Shown in pieces: positions 1 through 8,419 of a DNA stretch of 64,000 nucleotides (position 1 is the stretch's first letter; every line of letters begins with the position of its first letter). The position numbers and the translations under genes were made by a program. The notes below the pieces were generated by a model that was not told where the DNA came from, did no database searches, and saw only the letters and a list, made by a program, of their open reading frames with translations. Source of the DNA: Planctomycetia bacterium (lineage in GTDB: Bacteria; Planctomycetota; Phycisphaerae; UBA1845; UTPLA1); contig CP054187.1 of the NCBI GenBank assembly GCA_015200345.1, forward strand, positions 124,001 to 188,000. Direction: 5' to 3'.

Positions 1-787
1 GCGGGCCGACGGGCGAGACGATATCGTCACCCCGCGTGATGTCCACGAGAAACAGTCCGGGCAGATGGCGCAGCCCGGCCTGCTCGATGGAACGACCGAT
101 GAGCGGGCAACTGGCTTCAACGAGCATTTCAACGGTGTACTCGCGTCGTTCTTCGCCGAGTTGTTCAAGGAGCTCGCGGCGGCGCGGCAGGAGCCAATTG
201 GCCCCGCCAAGCAGGTACAGCAACGTGATGATGGTGATGGGCACGCCGACGGCCGAAAGCTCGAAGAAGCCCAGCCCCTTCATGCCGGCGTCCAGCATCA
301 GCCCGTGGATGACGAGGTTGGTGCTCGTGCCGATGAGGGTGCAGACGCCGCCGGCGATGGTGGCGTAGGAGAGGGGGATGAGCACGCGCGACGGGGGAAT
401 GCGAAACTTGCGGCACCAGTCCATGGTCAGCGGCAGCGCCATGGCGACGATCGTCGTGTTGTTCAGCCAGGCCGACATGAAGGCGACGGGCGCGGTGAGG
501 CGCAGGATGCTTCCGCGCTCGGATCGGGGTGGCTTGAAAATCAACCGCGCGGCGCTGTCGAGCGCACCGGTGTCGCGCATGGCCGACGCCACGACGAAGA
601 GCGCGGCGACGGTGAGCATGCCGGGGTTGGCGAATCCGCTGACGGCCTCCTGGGGCGTGATGATGCCTGCCAGGGCAAGCACGACAACGCCGGAGAGGAA
701 GAAGACATCGGCGAGGTGCGGCTTTCGCGCGAGCGCGATCAGCAGGAACGCAATGACCCCGAGGGTGAACCAGGCTTGGGTGGACAT
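1..787 (-). CDS. SLC13/DASS-type anion transporter with TrkA-C (RCK) domain, C-terminus cut off by window edge
   Basis: The minus-strand frame opens at an ATG at 787 and stays open to base 1, giving 262 residues without a stop. It begins MSTQAWFTLGVIAFLLIALA and has several hydrophobic segments, an ArsB/SLC13-like stretch with LNNTTIVAMALPLTMDW, and a GTSTNLVIHG signature; the motifs NNT and GTSTNLV are typical sodium/dicarboxylate-sulfate symporter sodium-site elements. After residue ~210 the frame turns hydrophilic (VEMLVEASCPLIGRSI), matching the TrkA-C/RCK domain often inserted in bacterial members. It would import a divalent anion (dicarboxylate or sulfate); the substrate cannot be told. 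The microprotein gene at 836..997 lies 48 nt upstream in the same direction. Incomplete at its C-terminus only because of the window edge. Confidence 0.85.
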   Translation of the reverse strand, partial: MSTQAWFTLGVIAFLLIALARKPHLADVFFLSGVVVLALAGIITPQEAVSGFANPGMLTVAALFVVASAMRDTGALDSAARLIFKPPRSERGSILRLTAPVAFMSAWLNNTTIVAMALPLTMDWCRKFRIPPSRVLIPLSYATIAGGVCTLIGTSTNLVIHGLMLDAGMKGLGFFELSAVGVPITIITLLYLLGGANWLLPRRRELLEQLGEERREYTVEMLVEASCPLIGRSIEQAGLRHLPGLFLVDITRGDDIVSPVGP

Positions 788-835
788 CGTGCGGTCGGCT
801 CCGCGAACGGATCCGGATCGACCCGGCCAAGCACG

Positions 836-997
836 CTACAGCGACGGGAACAGCGGCGGGCCGGCGCCTGGGGATCGCGTGAGGAATAGTAAGCCCATGA
901 GGAAGGCAATGGCAGTGAGTATGGGAATGAGCCAGATGTTCCGCTCGACGCGGGTCCAGTGAATAAAATCCTGCAGCAGCGTGGGCCTGCCGTTCAT
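836..997 (-). CDS. 53-residue membrane microprotein, DUF5989-like
   Basis: A short minus-strand frame starts at ATG 997 and ends at TAG 836-838. The product (MNGRPTLLQDFIHWTRVERN, then a hydrophobic helix around residues 21-40 and a Gly/Pro-rich tail) has the layout of DUF5989 proteins, which carry an amphipathic start with a basic W/R patch, one membrane helix and a short tail. DUF5989 family members are about 50 residues long and are found in planctomycetes and other bacteria beside SxtJ-like proteins or carbamoyltransferases; function is unknown. Here it precedes a transporter, possibly in one transcript. Identification rests on pattern only, without a search. Confidence 0.6.
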   Translation of the reverse strand: MNGRPTLLQDFIHWTRVERNIWLIPILTAIAFLMGLLFLTRSPGAGPPLFPSL

Positions 998-1080
998 AAG
1001 GTTCGGCTCCCGTGGCGATTCGATGATCGATTTCGGCGTGCGCGCCGGCCAGATGGTATCGGCGGCAGGAGGGGGGCGAA

Positions 1081-1095
1081 CTTGAACGATTCAAG
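1081..1095. promoter_or_regulatory. Inverted repeat between the divergent transporter and purE genes
   Basis: A perfect 6-bp inverted repeat with 3-bp spacer (CTTGAA-CGA-TTCAAG) lies in the 178-bp region between the divergent microprotein gene and purE. It could be an operator for either side; no regulator is known from the sequence. Confidence 0.3.
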
Positions 1096-1175
1096 TGCTC
1101 CGTGATTAGTTGAATGCGGCGACGCAACGAGTTACCATGCGTGCTTTGTTATCCGACCGAAAGGAGCAATTCAAT

Positions 1176-1667
1176 ATGCCTGCGCAAGTTGCAATCGTCA
1201 TGGGGTCCAGGTCGGATTGGGACACAATGTCCCATGCCGCAGAAACGCTGAAGTCGTTCGGCATCGGTTGCGAATGCCGAGTCCTCTCGGCGCATCGCAC
1301 GCCCGACGCCTTGTTTGAGTTCGTTTCGGGCGCTCCGGCTAGAGGCGTGGAAGTGTTTATCGCAGCGGCCGGCGGCGCAGCGCACCTGGCGGGCGTGGTG
1401 GCTGCGAAAACGCTGCTGCCCGTCCTGGGAGTGCCGATCGAGTCCAAGTCGCTTCAGGGGCTGGACTCGCTGCTGTCGATGGTGCAGATGCCGGCGGGGA
1501 TCCCGGTTGCCACGCTGGCCATCGGCAAGCCCGGAGCGATCAATGCGGCGCTGTACGCCGTGGCGATCCTCGCGCTGAAACAGCCGGCGCTGCGCGAGGC
1601 ACTGGATCGCTATCGCAAGGAGCAGGCGCAGAAGATCCTGGCCAATCCCGATCCGTCGAAGGGTTGA
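1176..1667 (+). CDS. purE: N5-carboxyaminoimidazole ribonucleotide mutase PurE
   Basis: The 163-residue product starts [18 protein letters not shown], preceded at 9 nt by an AAGGAG ribosome site, so this ATG is preferred over the upstream in-frame ATG at 1110. The class I PurE signatures are present: MGSRSD (phosphate binding), SAHRTP with the catalytic His, AAAGGAAHL and [19 protein letters not shown]. PurE converts N5-CAIR to CAIR in de novo purine synthesis in the cytoplasm. Length matches bacterial class I PurE. No purK is next to it in this window. The Sua5-type gene follows 40 nt downstream. Confidence 0.95.
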   Translation: MPAQVAIVMGSRSDWDTMSHAAETLKSFGIGCECRVLSAHRTPDALFEFVSGAPARGVEVFIAAAGGAAHLAGVVAAKTLLPVLGVPIESKSLQGLDSLLSMVQMPAGIPVATLAIGKPGAINAALYAVAILALKQPALREALDRYRKEQAQKILANPDPSKG

Positions 1668-1707
1668 CCGCACGCCGTAAAAGTGGGTGGTCACAGGCGG
1701 GCGATTC

Positions 1708-2772
1708 GTGAAAACAAGACTTCTGTCTGTAAGTCCCGATTCGCCCGAGCCGGCGGTCTTGCGCGAGGCGGCCGATGTTCTCCGCGCCGGGGGACTGGTT
1801 GCCTTTCCGACTGAAACGGTCTACGGTCTCGGGGCCGACGCGCTCAACGCCGAAGCAGTCCGTCGGATCTACGAGGCCAAAGGGCGGCCATCGCGCAATC
1901 CGGTCATCGTGCACGTCCGGTCCATGGAACAGGCGCGCGAGCTGGCAGCGCACTGGTCTCCGGTGGTCGAGGCGCTCGCCGAGCGCTACTGGCCGGGGCC
2001 GATTACCTTCGTCGTGAAAAAGCACTCGTGCGTACCGGACATCGTGACCGCCGGCCGAGACACGGTGGCACTACGCTGTCCGAGCCATGCCGTTGCAATG
2101 GCACTCCTGAAGACGGCTGGTTGCCCGATCGCCGCGCCCAGTGCAAACCTCTCCGAGCAGCTTTCACCGACCACGGCGCAGCACGTGCTCCAATCGCTGG
2201 ACGGTCGGATTGACCTGGTCCTCGACGGCGGTCCGGCGCAGGTGGGGCTGGAGTCCACAATCGTTGATATGACGACGCAGCCGCCGAGGTTGCTGCGCCC
2301 GGGGGCGATCACGGTTGATGCGTTGTGCGACGCATGCGGTCCGATCACAATCGGAGCGGCGTCGATCGCGGACAATGAAGCGTTTTCCTCACCCGGCCAA
2401 ATGGCTCGTCATTATGCGCCGCGTACGCGCCTGATTTGTTGTGAGGGAGCAGCGGCCGGTGCGATGGTCGAGGCGGAAGTGCAGGCGGGCCGGCGTGTCG
2501 GGTGGTTACGCTGGACAGAGGAGCGTTCCGTCGCGGCGACGGCGAAAGGCAACTCCATCGCGGCGGTGATGGATATGCCGGCTGACGCGGCATCGTATGC
2601 CGCTCGGCTCTACGCGGCGTTGCACGAGCTGGACGCGGCCCGGTTGGATCTGATCGTTGCGACGCTGCCGCCCGATTCGGAAATCTGGCGGGCCGTACGC
2701 GATCGGCTCCTCCGCGCAGCCGGTACGGCCTCGCCGTCAACGCCTGCTGTTAACAATGTGCGCGAAAATTGA
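1708..2772 (+). CDS. tsaC: Threonylcarbamoyl-AMP synthase, long Sua5 form
   Basis: The N-terminal ~200 residues are a YrdC domain (GGLVAFPTETVYGLGADA, KGRPSRNPVIVH, YWPGPITFVVKK, TVALRCPSH, APSANLSEQLSPTTA), followed by the ESTIVD signature and a C-terminal Sua5 domain (PGQMARHYAPRT, then an alpha/beta fold to ~350), so this is the long Sua5 type rather than short TsaC. It makes threonylcarbamoyl-adenylate from threonine, bicarbonate and ATP for the t6A37 modification of ANN-decoding tRNAs. I prefer the GTG at 1708, which has AGGCGG upstream; an in-frame GTG at 1687 would add seven residues. tsaB, another gene of the t6A pathway, is in the same window at 20215..20952. Confidence 0.92.
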   Translation: MKTRLLSVSPDSPEPAVLREAADVLRAGGLVAFPTETVYGLGADALNAEAVRRIYEAKGRPSRNPVIVHVRSMEQARELAAHWSPVVEALAERYWPGPITFVVKKHSCVPDIVTAGRDTVALRCPSHAVAMALLKTAGCPIAAPSANLSEQLSPTTAQHVLQSLDGRIDLVLDGGPAQVGLESTIVDMTTQPPRLLRPGAITVDALCDACGPITIGAASIADNEAFSSPGQMARHYAPRTRLICCEGAAAGAMVEAEVQAGRRVGWLRWTEERSVAATAKGNSIAAVMDMPADAASYAARLYAALHELDAARLDLIVATLPPDSEIWRAVRDRLLRAAGTASPSTPAVNNVREN

Positions 2773-2812
2773 GGCACCGAGCATGGAGCATCGCCGGGTT
2801 GATCGTCGCGGG

Positions 2813-2840
2813 TTGCAATCGAGCACGGGCGGCATAGAAT
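2813..2840 (+). promoter_or_regulatory. Sigma-70-like promoter for tRNA-Ser
   Basis: TTGCAA (2813-2818), a 16-nt spacer and TAGAAT (2835-2840) lie about 58 nt before the mature tRNA-Ser 5' end. Good match to the -35/-10 consensus; not tested experimentally. Confidence 0.5.
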
Positions 2841-2897
2841 GAAAAACCACACGGGGCGGCACCGAAGCGGGTCGCCTTGGGCGAAATCGCCCGCACC

Positions 2898-2986
2898 GGA
2901 GAGGTGGCTGAGTGGCTTAAAGCAACGGTTTGCTAAATCGTCGTACGGGTAACACTGTACCGGGGGTTCGAATCCCCCCCTCTCCG
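2898..2986 (+). tRNA. tRNA-Ser (anticodon GCT)
   Basis: The 89-nt class II tRNA folds by eye: acceptor GGAGAGG (2898-2904) pairs with CCTCTCC (2979-2985), discriminator G2986. A D arm with GGCTGAGTGGCTTAAAGC, an anticodon loop TTTGCTAAA with GCT, a long variable arm and a T arm GGGGGTTCGAATCCCCC are all visible. The long variable arm and the GCT anticodon identify tRNA-Ser for AGC/AGU codons. The 3' CCA is not encoded and must be added. It sits between the Sua5-type gene and the desaturase gene. Confidence 0.97.
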
Positions 2987-3060
2987 TTCGATGCGCTGTC
3001 GCACGCAGCATCGCGCATTTCCGCGCACCCTTTTTTCCGATATCGCTTTAGACATAGCCG

Positions 3061-3089
3061 TTGCGGCGAATCGGATGTCGGGCTATCAT
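3061..3089 (+). promoter_or_regulatory. Candidate promoter for the desaturase gene
   Basis: TTGCGG (3061-3066), 17-nt spacer, TATCAT (3084-3089), about 100 nt before the desaturase start. Moderate match to sigma-70 consensus. Confidence 0.4.
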
Positions 3090-3187
3090 CCTCCCGGTAG
3101 TACCTGCTTCCCGCCGATCACGCCGCGCGACTCGACTTCCGTTCTCGCGCTTGCCTGCGATGATTCCGATGCGAGACGCATACAAGG

Positions 3188-4291
3188 ATGACCGTCTTGC
3201 AAACCACGCAACGAACCGATCCGGCGTACCTTGAACACGATCACGGCAACAACGATCAAATCAACGATTTGACACACGCTCCTCAAAGACCCAAGCCTGG
3301 GTTCCTCCCGATCCTCCCAGACATGTTGCGCGACGAAGTCGGCGGGCCGGTCGAACACGGCCATGCCCCCGGCGCGCTCGAATCCATCCCGGAACTCTCT
3401 CGCGCGCCCGTCCTCTCGCTGCCGGTGCGCATCACCAATCTCATCGCCATCATTCTTCCATTCGCAGGGCTGATCACCGCCGTCGCGCTCATGTGGGGCA
3501 GGGGGTTTGACTGGCTGCACATGGGTCTTTTTGTCGGCATGTACGGCATGACCGGCCTGGGAATCACCATCGGCTTCCACCGGCTTTTTACGCACCGCGC
3601 ATTCGAAACCACGCGGCTGATCAAACTGATGCTCGCCGTGCTGGGCTGCATGGCGGTGCAGGGGCCGGTCCTTCGCTGGGTCGCGACGCACCGCCGACAC
3701 CATCAGCACAGCGACGAACACGAAGACCCGCACTCGCCGAACCTGCACGGCAACGGCTTCATCGGCCTCGTCAAGGGGATGTGGCACGCCCACATGGGCT
3801 GGATGTTCAAACCCGACTCGCCGAACCTGCTCAACTACGTGAACGACCTCGTGAAGGACGGCCTCGTTCGGCGCGTGAGCATTCTGTTTCCGCTGTGGGT
3901 CGTCGTCGGGATGGCCATTCCCGCCGTTCTGGGCGGGGTGATTTCGCAATCGTGGACCGGAGCGCTGCTGGGGTTTATCTGGGGCGGACTCGTGCGCGTC
4001 TTTTTCGTGCATCACGTGACGTGGAGCATCAATTCCGTGTGCCATATTTGGGGCACGCGCCCGTTCCGCAGTCACGATGAAAGCCGCAACAACTTCATCT
4101 TCGGCATCCTCGGTTGGGGTGAAGGCTGGCACAACAATCACCACGCCTTCCCCACGTCGGCGCGCCACGGACTGCGCTGGTGGGAGTTCGACATGAGCTA
4201 CGTCATCATCCGCACGCTCGCGGCCCTAGGCCTCGCCTGGAACGTCCGTGTTCCGTCCGCCGAGTCGATGGCGCTGAAGATGCAGACCTGA
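3188..4291 (+). CDS. Membrane acyl-CoA/acyl-lipid delta-9-type fatty acid desaturase
   Basis: The 367-residue protein has the three histidine boxes of membrane di-iron desaturases in order: HRLFTH (~137), HRRHH (in THRRHHQHSDEHEDPH, ~173) and HNNHH (in EGWHNNHHAFP, ~315), with hydrophobic pairs around them. The DPHSPN and GEGWHNNHH signatures are those of stearoyl-CoA/acyl-lipid delta-9 desaturases. It introduces a cis double bond into saturated acyl chains and acts in the cytoplasmic membrane. The first ~70 residues are a hydrophilic extension not needed for the fold. AAGG lies directly before the ATG, so the ribosome site is poor and the true start could be further downstream. It converges with the AAA ATPase gene. 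Confidence 0.9.
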   Translation: MTVLQTTQRTDPAYLEHDHGNNDQINDLTHAPQRPKPGFLPILPDMLRDEVGGPVEHGHAPGALESIPELSRAPVLSLPVRITNLIAIILPFAGLITAVALMWGRGFDWLHMGLFVGMYGMTGLGITIGFHRLFTHRAFETTRLIKLMLAVLGCMAVQGPVLRWVATHRRHHQHSDEHEDPHSPNLHGNGFIGLVKGMWHAHMGWMFKPDSPNLLNYVNDLVKDGLVRRVSILFPLWVVVGMAIPAVLGGVISQSWTGALLGFIWGGLVRVFFVHHVTWSINSVCHIWGTRPFRSHDESRNNFIFGILGWGEGWHNNHHAFPTSARHGLRWWEFDMSYVIIRTLAALGLAWNVRVPSAESMALKMQT

Positions 4292-4520
4292 TCCGAGCTG
4301 GGCCGTCGAGGTGTTCGTCCGAGCCGAATCAATCACGTCCCGGTATGTTTTCTCGCGGGATAACCGTTCAAACTGCCCACGTCGTCATTTCGCAAACGAC
4401 GTGTCGAACCCCATCGTGCCGTGAATCTCGCGCTCGTTCCGCCGCATCACCGCGGCGTCTCGGACCAACGAATCGGTCGGATGGCGCACACAGATCGGAA
4501 AATCCCGGCAAACTCCGCGC

Positions 4521-5963
4521 CTACATCTTGAACACGATCCTTCCATGCTTGGTCGAGCGCGAAATCTTCTCGTGCGCGTGCAATCCCGCCAAGACAAATT
4601 CCACGCAACTGGCGCGCATGGCGGCGTCTTGTGACGGGTTGATCTCGAATGCCTTTTCCCAGACCGGCGGGACGCGTTGCAACCGTTCGACGTAATCGGC
4701 CGACGGCAGCAGGTCACCCACTTCGATGGTCACGCCCTTGCCGAAGATGTCGGCGATCTCATCGAAGCCGTGTTTGTCGCAGTATTCGTCAAACACTTTC
4801 TTGACAGCCGCGACAACGACGGCGTCGATGACCTGTTCCTCGCTCATCTGGTGGCTGCTCATGGGGTCGAGTTCGAGTTTGCCCATGGCGGACGCGGCGA
4901 GGTGGCCCAGATCGCTGATGCGAGGAACGGCGTGGGGCTCGCGCAGAACGGCGGCGCGGCGGCGGGCACTGGCGATCATGGTGCGATAGTTGGCGATGGA
5001 GAAGCGGGCGCTGACGCCGGATTGCGTATCGACAAAGGGCGACTTGCGAGCTTCGAGGGTGATCTGCTCGCAGATTTCCTTCATGAACAGGGGCACGCGA
5101 ACTTCGGGCCGCAGCGCGTGGGCGGGGCGATCATTTTCGCCCTCCTTGAGCGGGATTCCCGCCTCCTGCTCCATGATCGCGATGCCGATTTCGCGCTCGC
5201 GCGGGTAGTGCGTGCGGATCAGTGAGCCGATGCGATCCTTCAGCTGCGGGATGACTTTGCCGCTGCGGTTGTAGGTCGATGGATTGGCGGAGAAGAGAAT
5301 CGCGATATCGAGATCGAACCGCACCGGATAGCCGCGAATCTGCACGTCGCGCTCTTCGAGAATGTTGAAGAGTCCGACTTGTACGAGTTCGTCCAGCTCC
5401 GGCACTTCGTTCATCGCGAAGATGCCACGATTCATGCGCGGGATCAGCCCGAAGTGCAATGCTTCCTCGGCGCTCATGCTTGTCCCCGCCGCCAGCCGCG
5501 CCGGATCGATCTCACCGATCACGTCGGCGAACTTCGTGCCTGGTGCGAGCCGCTCGGCATAGCGATGCTCACGCGGCCACCACGCGATCGGCGTGCGGTC
5601 GCCTTCGGCTTCGAGCAGACGGCGTCCCTCGCGCGTGATGGGCTTCATCGGATCGTCGTGCAACTCGGTGCCGGCGATGTAGGGCACGACCGGGTCGAGC
5701 AAGCGGACCAGCCCGCGCATGAGACGGCTCTTGGCCTGCCCTTTCTCGCCGAGAAAGAGCATGTCGTGCTGGGCAAGGACGGCGAGGCAGATTTCGGGAA
5801 TGACGGTGTCGTCGTAACCGAGGATTCCGGGGAAGATCGTCTCGCGGGCGGCAAGCAGCCGCAGCAGGTTGTCGTGCATCTCTTGCTTGATGGTGCGAGA
5901 TCGCCAGCCGGCGGCTTTGAGTTCGCCGAGAGTCCGTGGGAGTGATTCCGCAGGTTGGGCCAT
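4521..5963 (-). CDS. MoxR/magnesium-chelatase-like AAA+ ATPase
   Basis: A 480-residue AAA+ protein. Walker A is visible at ~76-83 (GEKGQAKS) and the Walker B/helix-2 region reads [19 protein letters not shown], followed by [20 protein letters not shown] and the sensor-1 segment [13 protein letters not shown]. The NE in place of the usual DE of Walker B is, as far as I recall, normal for this ChlI-like subgroup. MoxR-type ATPases usually act with a von Willebrand A protein as chaperones; no VWA gene is adjacent here, so the partner is unknown. The start [12 protein letters not shown] is the only reasonable ATG; a TACAAT box lies 9 nt before it, which would make a near-leaderless transcript. 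Divergent from the hydroxyanthranilate genes. Confidence 0.85.
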   Translation of the reverse strand: MAQPAESLPRTLGELKAAGWRSRTIKQEMHDNLLRLLAARETIFPGILGYDDTVIPEICLAVLAQHDMLFLGEKGQAKSRLMRGLVRLLDPVVPYIAGTELHDDPMKPITREGRRLLEAEGDRTPIAWWPREHRYAERLAPGTKFADVIGEIDPARLAAGTSMSAEEALHFGLIPRMNRGIFAMNEVPELDELVQVGLFNILEERDVQIRGYPVRFDLDIAILFSANPSTYNRSGKVIPQLKDRIGSLIRTHYPREREIGIAIMEQEAGIPLKEGENDRPAHALRPEVRVPLFMKEICEQITLEARKSPFVDTQSGVSARFSIANYRTMIASARRRAAVLREPHAVPRISDLGHLAASAMGKLELDPMSSHQMSEEQVIDAVVVAAVKKVFDEYCDKHGFDEIADIFGKGVTIEVGDLLPSADYVERLQRVPPVWEKAFEINPSQDAAMRASCVEFVLAGLHAHEKISRSTKHGRIVFKM

Positions 5964-6041
5964 GATGGTACTATTGTAAGGCGCTGGCAGGGCGTCAGCA
6001 TTGGCCGAGCGATCAATGAACGATTTTGCAGGAGTCCACCC

Positions 6042-6572
6042 ATGCCCGTGAGCCCGCCGATTGATTTAAACGCGTGGATCGAACAGCACCGAGCCGATTT
6101 CAAGCCGCCGGTGGCGAACAAGTACCTGTATGACGGCCGCGACTTTTTCGTGATGGTCATCGTCGGGCCGAACGCGCGGAACGACTTTCACATCGTTGAT
6201 TCCGAGGAATACTTCTACCAGCTCAAGGGCGACGTGAAGGTGCGATTGATCGAGGGAGGCAAAATCGTCGAGCATGTGATCCACGAGGGCGAAACGTTCT
6301 TTATTCCGCCGAACGTGCCCCATTCGCCGCAGCGGCCTCCCAACACCGTCGGCGTGGTTGTGGAGCGTCGCCGCCCGCCGGGGGAGAAAGAGCACGTTGT
6401 CTTTTATTGCGAAGGCTGCCACAACGTGGTGGAAGACATTCATTTTGATTGCGCGGACATCGTGCAGCACTTCGCGCAGGCGATGAAAGACTTCTGGGCC
6501 GACGACAAACGGCGAACGTGCAAACACTGTGGCAAGAAGGTGGAGAAGCCGGAGCCGATGCAGGCGCTTTGA
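6042..6572 (+). CDS. nbaC: 3-hydroxyanthranilate 3,4-dioxygenase
   Basis: The 176-residue cupin protein starts at ATG 6042 with a CAGGAG ribosome site 7 nt ahead. It carries the family signatures [20 protein letters not shown] (metal His and Glu), a second metal-binding His in [13 protein letters not shown], the substrate-binding RRRPPGEKE region, and a C-terminal rubredoxin-like iron site formed by CEGC and CKHC, as in bacterial and fungal enzymes. It opens 3-hydroxyanthranilate to 2-amino-3-carboxymuconate-6-semialdehyde (ACMS). The next gene, 12 nt downstream, is the ACMS decarboxylase, which strongly supports the call. Confidence 0.95.
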   Translation: MPVSPPIDLNAWIEQHRADFKPPVANKYLYDGRDFFVMVIVGPNARNDFHIVDSEEYFYQLKGDVKVRLIEGGKIVEHVIHEGETFFIPPNVPHSPQRPPNTVGVVVERRRPPGEKEHVVFYCEGCHNVVEDIHFDCADIVQHFAQAMKDFWADDKRRTCKHCGKKVEKPEPMQAL

Positions 6573-6584
6573 CGCGGCGGACTG

Positions 6585-7634
6585 ATGCCACTCGATCGAA
6601 TCGACATCCACACTCACATTCTCCCGCGCGAATGGGAGGACTTCGACGCGAAGTTTGGCTACGGCGGCTTCATTCGGCTCGATCATTACAAACCCTGCTG
6701 CGCGAAGATGATGCAGGGGCATCGCGTCTTTCGCGAAATCACCGACAATTGCTGGGATCCCGTGCGGCGGATCGAGGAGTGTGATCGCGCCGGTGTGACG
6801 ATGCAGGTGTTGTCAACCGTGCCGGTGATGTTCAGCTATTGGGCCAAACCGGCGGATGCGTTGATGGTTTCACGCGTGCTGAACGATCACATCGCCGCCG
6901 TCGTGCGCGATCATCCGACGCGATTTGCCGGGCTGGGCACTGTGCCGTTGCAGGATCCCGATCTGGCCTGTCGTGAGTTGGAACGGTGCATGAAAGACCT
7001 GGGATTGCGCGGTGTGCAGATCGGCACGCATATCGACGCAAATCGCTTTACAAATCGCGCCGACATCTGGAACCTCGACGAGCCAGCCATCGAGGTGTTC
7101 TGGGCTGCCGCCGAGAAACTCGGCGCCGCCGTTTTCGTACACCCCTGGGACATGATGGGCAAGGACCGCATGCCGCGCTACTGGCTGCCCTGGCTGGTCG
7201 CCATGCCGGCGGAGACGTCGCTGGCGATCTGCTCGGTTATTTTCGGTGGCGTTCTGGATCGCTACCCACGTCTGCGCATCGCCTTTGCACATGGCGGCGG
7301 GGCGTTCCCGTCGAGCATCGGCCGAATCGAACACGGGCACCGCGTGCGGCCTGATCTTTGCGCGGTGAATTGCCCGGCCTCGCCGCGCGAGTATTTGAGA
7401 AAACCAGACGGCACCCCCGCGCGATTCTATGTGGACTCCCTCGTCCACGATCCGGTCATGCTGCGATATCTGATTGATCTCTTCGGGCCTTCGCGGATCG
7501 CGCTGGGTTCGGATTATCCCTTTCCGCTGGGTGAGTCCCGGCCAGGAGAGCTGATTTTGTCCATGGCGGATCTGTCCTCCGAATGGCAGCAGCAACTCCT
7601 TAACAAAACTGCCCGAGAGTTCCTTCGGTTGTAG
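6585..7634 (+). CDS. 2-amino-3-carboxymuconate-6-semialdehyde decarboxylase (ACMSD), amidohydrolase superfamily
   Basis: The 349-residue protein has the ACMSD zinc-site pattern: IDIHTHILP near the N-terminus, FVHPWDMMGKDRMPRYW (metal His, plus the family's ligand-binding Arg region), a His in FAHGGGAFP and the Asp in LGSDYPFPLG. The stretch EWEDFDAKFGYGGFIRL is typical of true ACMSD rather than other decarboxylases of the superfamily. It decarboxylates ACMS to 2-aminomuconate semialdehyde and so diverts carbon away from spontaneous quinolinate formation. It follows the dioxygenase gene by 12 nt. Kynurenine-forming enzymes and the semialdehyde dehydrogenase are not in this window. Confidence 0.94.
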   Translation: MPLDRIDIHTHILPREWEDFDAKFGYGGFIRLDHYKPCCAKMMQGHRVFREITDNCWDPVRRIEECDRAGVTMQVLSTVPVMFSYWAKPADALMVSRVLNDHIAAVVRDHPTRFAGLGTVPLQDPDLACRELERCMKDLGLRGVQIGTHIDANRFTNRADIWNLDEPAIEVFWAAAEKLGAAVFVHPWDMMGKDRMPRYWLPWLVAMPAETSLAICSVIFGGVLDRYPRLRIAFAHGGGAFPSSIGRIEHGHRVRPDLCAVNCPASPREYLRKPDGTPARFYVDSLVHDPVMLRYLIDLFGPSRIALGSDYPFPLGESRPGELILSMADLSSEWQQQLLNKTAREFLRL

Positions 7635-7886
7635 CTTCAAGCGCTCGCGGACCAGCGTGCTCTGCATGCCGGAATCGAATGTTCGTAACTTCAATGAAGG
7701 CAACATATTACAACATGGCTTCGCAAAAATAAACGCTAGATTGCCGCCAAGTCCAACTTGCAAACCATCCGCATATCCACTAAAAGGGCACGATTCAGGA
7801 AACTCCGGACGGGCTGGCTGCTCCAAAGGTGGGCAGGCAAGGCGCCTATGACCGGGCGGCGAGTTAGCGGAGTCGTCGAGGAGTCG

Positions 7887-8390
7887 ATGAAGTTCGTTCT
7901 GATCGACCGCATCGTGAGTTTGGAGCTTCCCTCGAGGATCGTCACGTCCAAATCGCTGACGCTGGCCGAGGAGTATCTGGCCGACCATTTTCCGACGTTT
8001 CCGGTGATGCCGGGCGTGATGATGCTGGAGGCGATGGTTCAATCGGCGGCTTGGCTGGTGCGGGCGGGCAGTGCGTTTCGCCACAGCGTGGTGGCGCTGG
8101 AAGAGGCGAGGAATATCAATTACAAGAGTTTCGTATCACCCGGGCGCACGCTGGAAGTGACGGCGGAGTTGGCCGAGGCGGGCGACAACTGGAGTGAGTT
8201 CAGGGCCTTCGGTCGCAGTGGCGCCGAAGAGATGGTCAAGGCAAGGTTTCGATTGCGGCATTACAACCTGGCGGATGCGAACCCCGCCATGGCTGACGTG
8301 GACGCCCGACTGATATCCGATGCGAAGAAGACCTTCGCGTTGTTGGGCGGTCCGGGCGCGATGAAGTCGGCGGCCGCGTTGAACGTGTAA
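7887..8390 (+). CDS. FabZ-like 3-hydroxyacyl-ACP dehydratase, hot-dog fold (first of two)
   Basis: The 167-residue protein starts MKFVLIDRIVSLE, a normal FabZ beginning, with GAGGAG just upstream; an ATG at 7848 would add 13 residues. The active-site segment DHFPTFPVMPGVMMLEAMVQ contains the catalytic His of HFP and the Glu of MLEAM. It would dehydrate 3-hydroxyacyl groups on an ACP. The C-terminal ~30 residues are an extension beyond standard FabZ. It is the first gene of a tight five-gene cluster (dehydratase, ACP, dehydratase, KS-like, KS). The ~250 nt before it hold no gene; TTGCAA-N17-TAAAAG at ~7758-7786 may be its promoter. Confidence 0.85.
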   Translation: MKFVLIDRIVSLELPSRIVTSKSLTLAEEYLADHFPTFPVMPGVMMLEAMVQSAAWLVRAGSAFRHSVVALEEARNINYKSFVSPGRTLEVTAELAEAGDNWSEFRAFGRSGAEEMVKARFRLRHYNLADANPAMADVDARLISDAKKTFALLGGPGAMKSAAALNV

Positions 8391-8419
8391 CGGTCAAGTC
8401 CGCAGGGAGGACGCTTGGT

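Noticed and set aside
165..1127. 320-residue minus-strand frame covering the transporter region
   Set aside because: Arg/His-rich nonsense composition; the correct minus-strand frame here encodes an SLC13-type membrane protein ending at the window edge.
4292..4520. Possible small gene between the desaturase and AAA ATPase genes
   Set aside because: Frames here (for example plus 4180..4695) have no ribosome site and run into the antisense of the AAA ATPase gene; I see no coding signal.
4521..5963. Mg-chelatase function for chlorophyll synthesis
   Set aside because: The protein is ChlI-like only in its AAA core; no ChlD, ChlH or other chlorophyll genes are present, so a MoxR-type chaperone is more likely.
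7635..7886. Short plus-strand frame at 7657..7851
   Set aside because: No ribosome site and unremarkable composition; better read as the upstream region of the dehydratase cluster.
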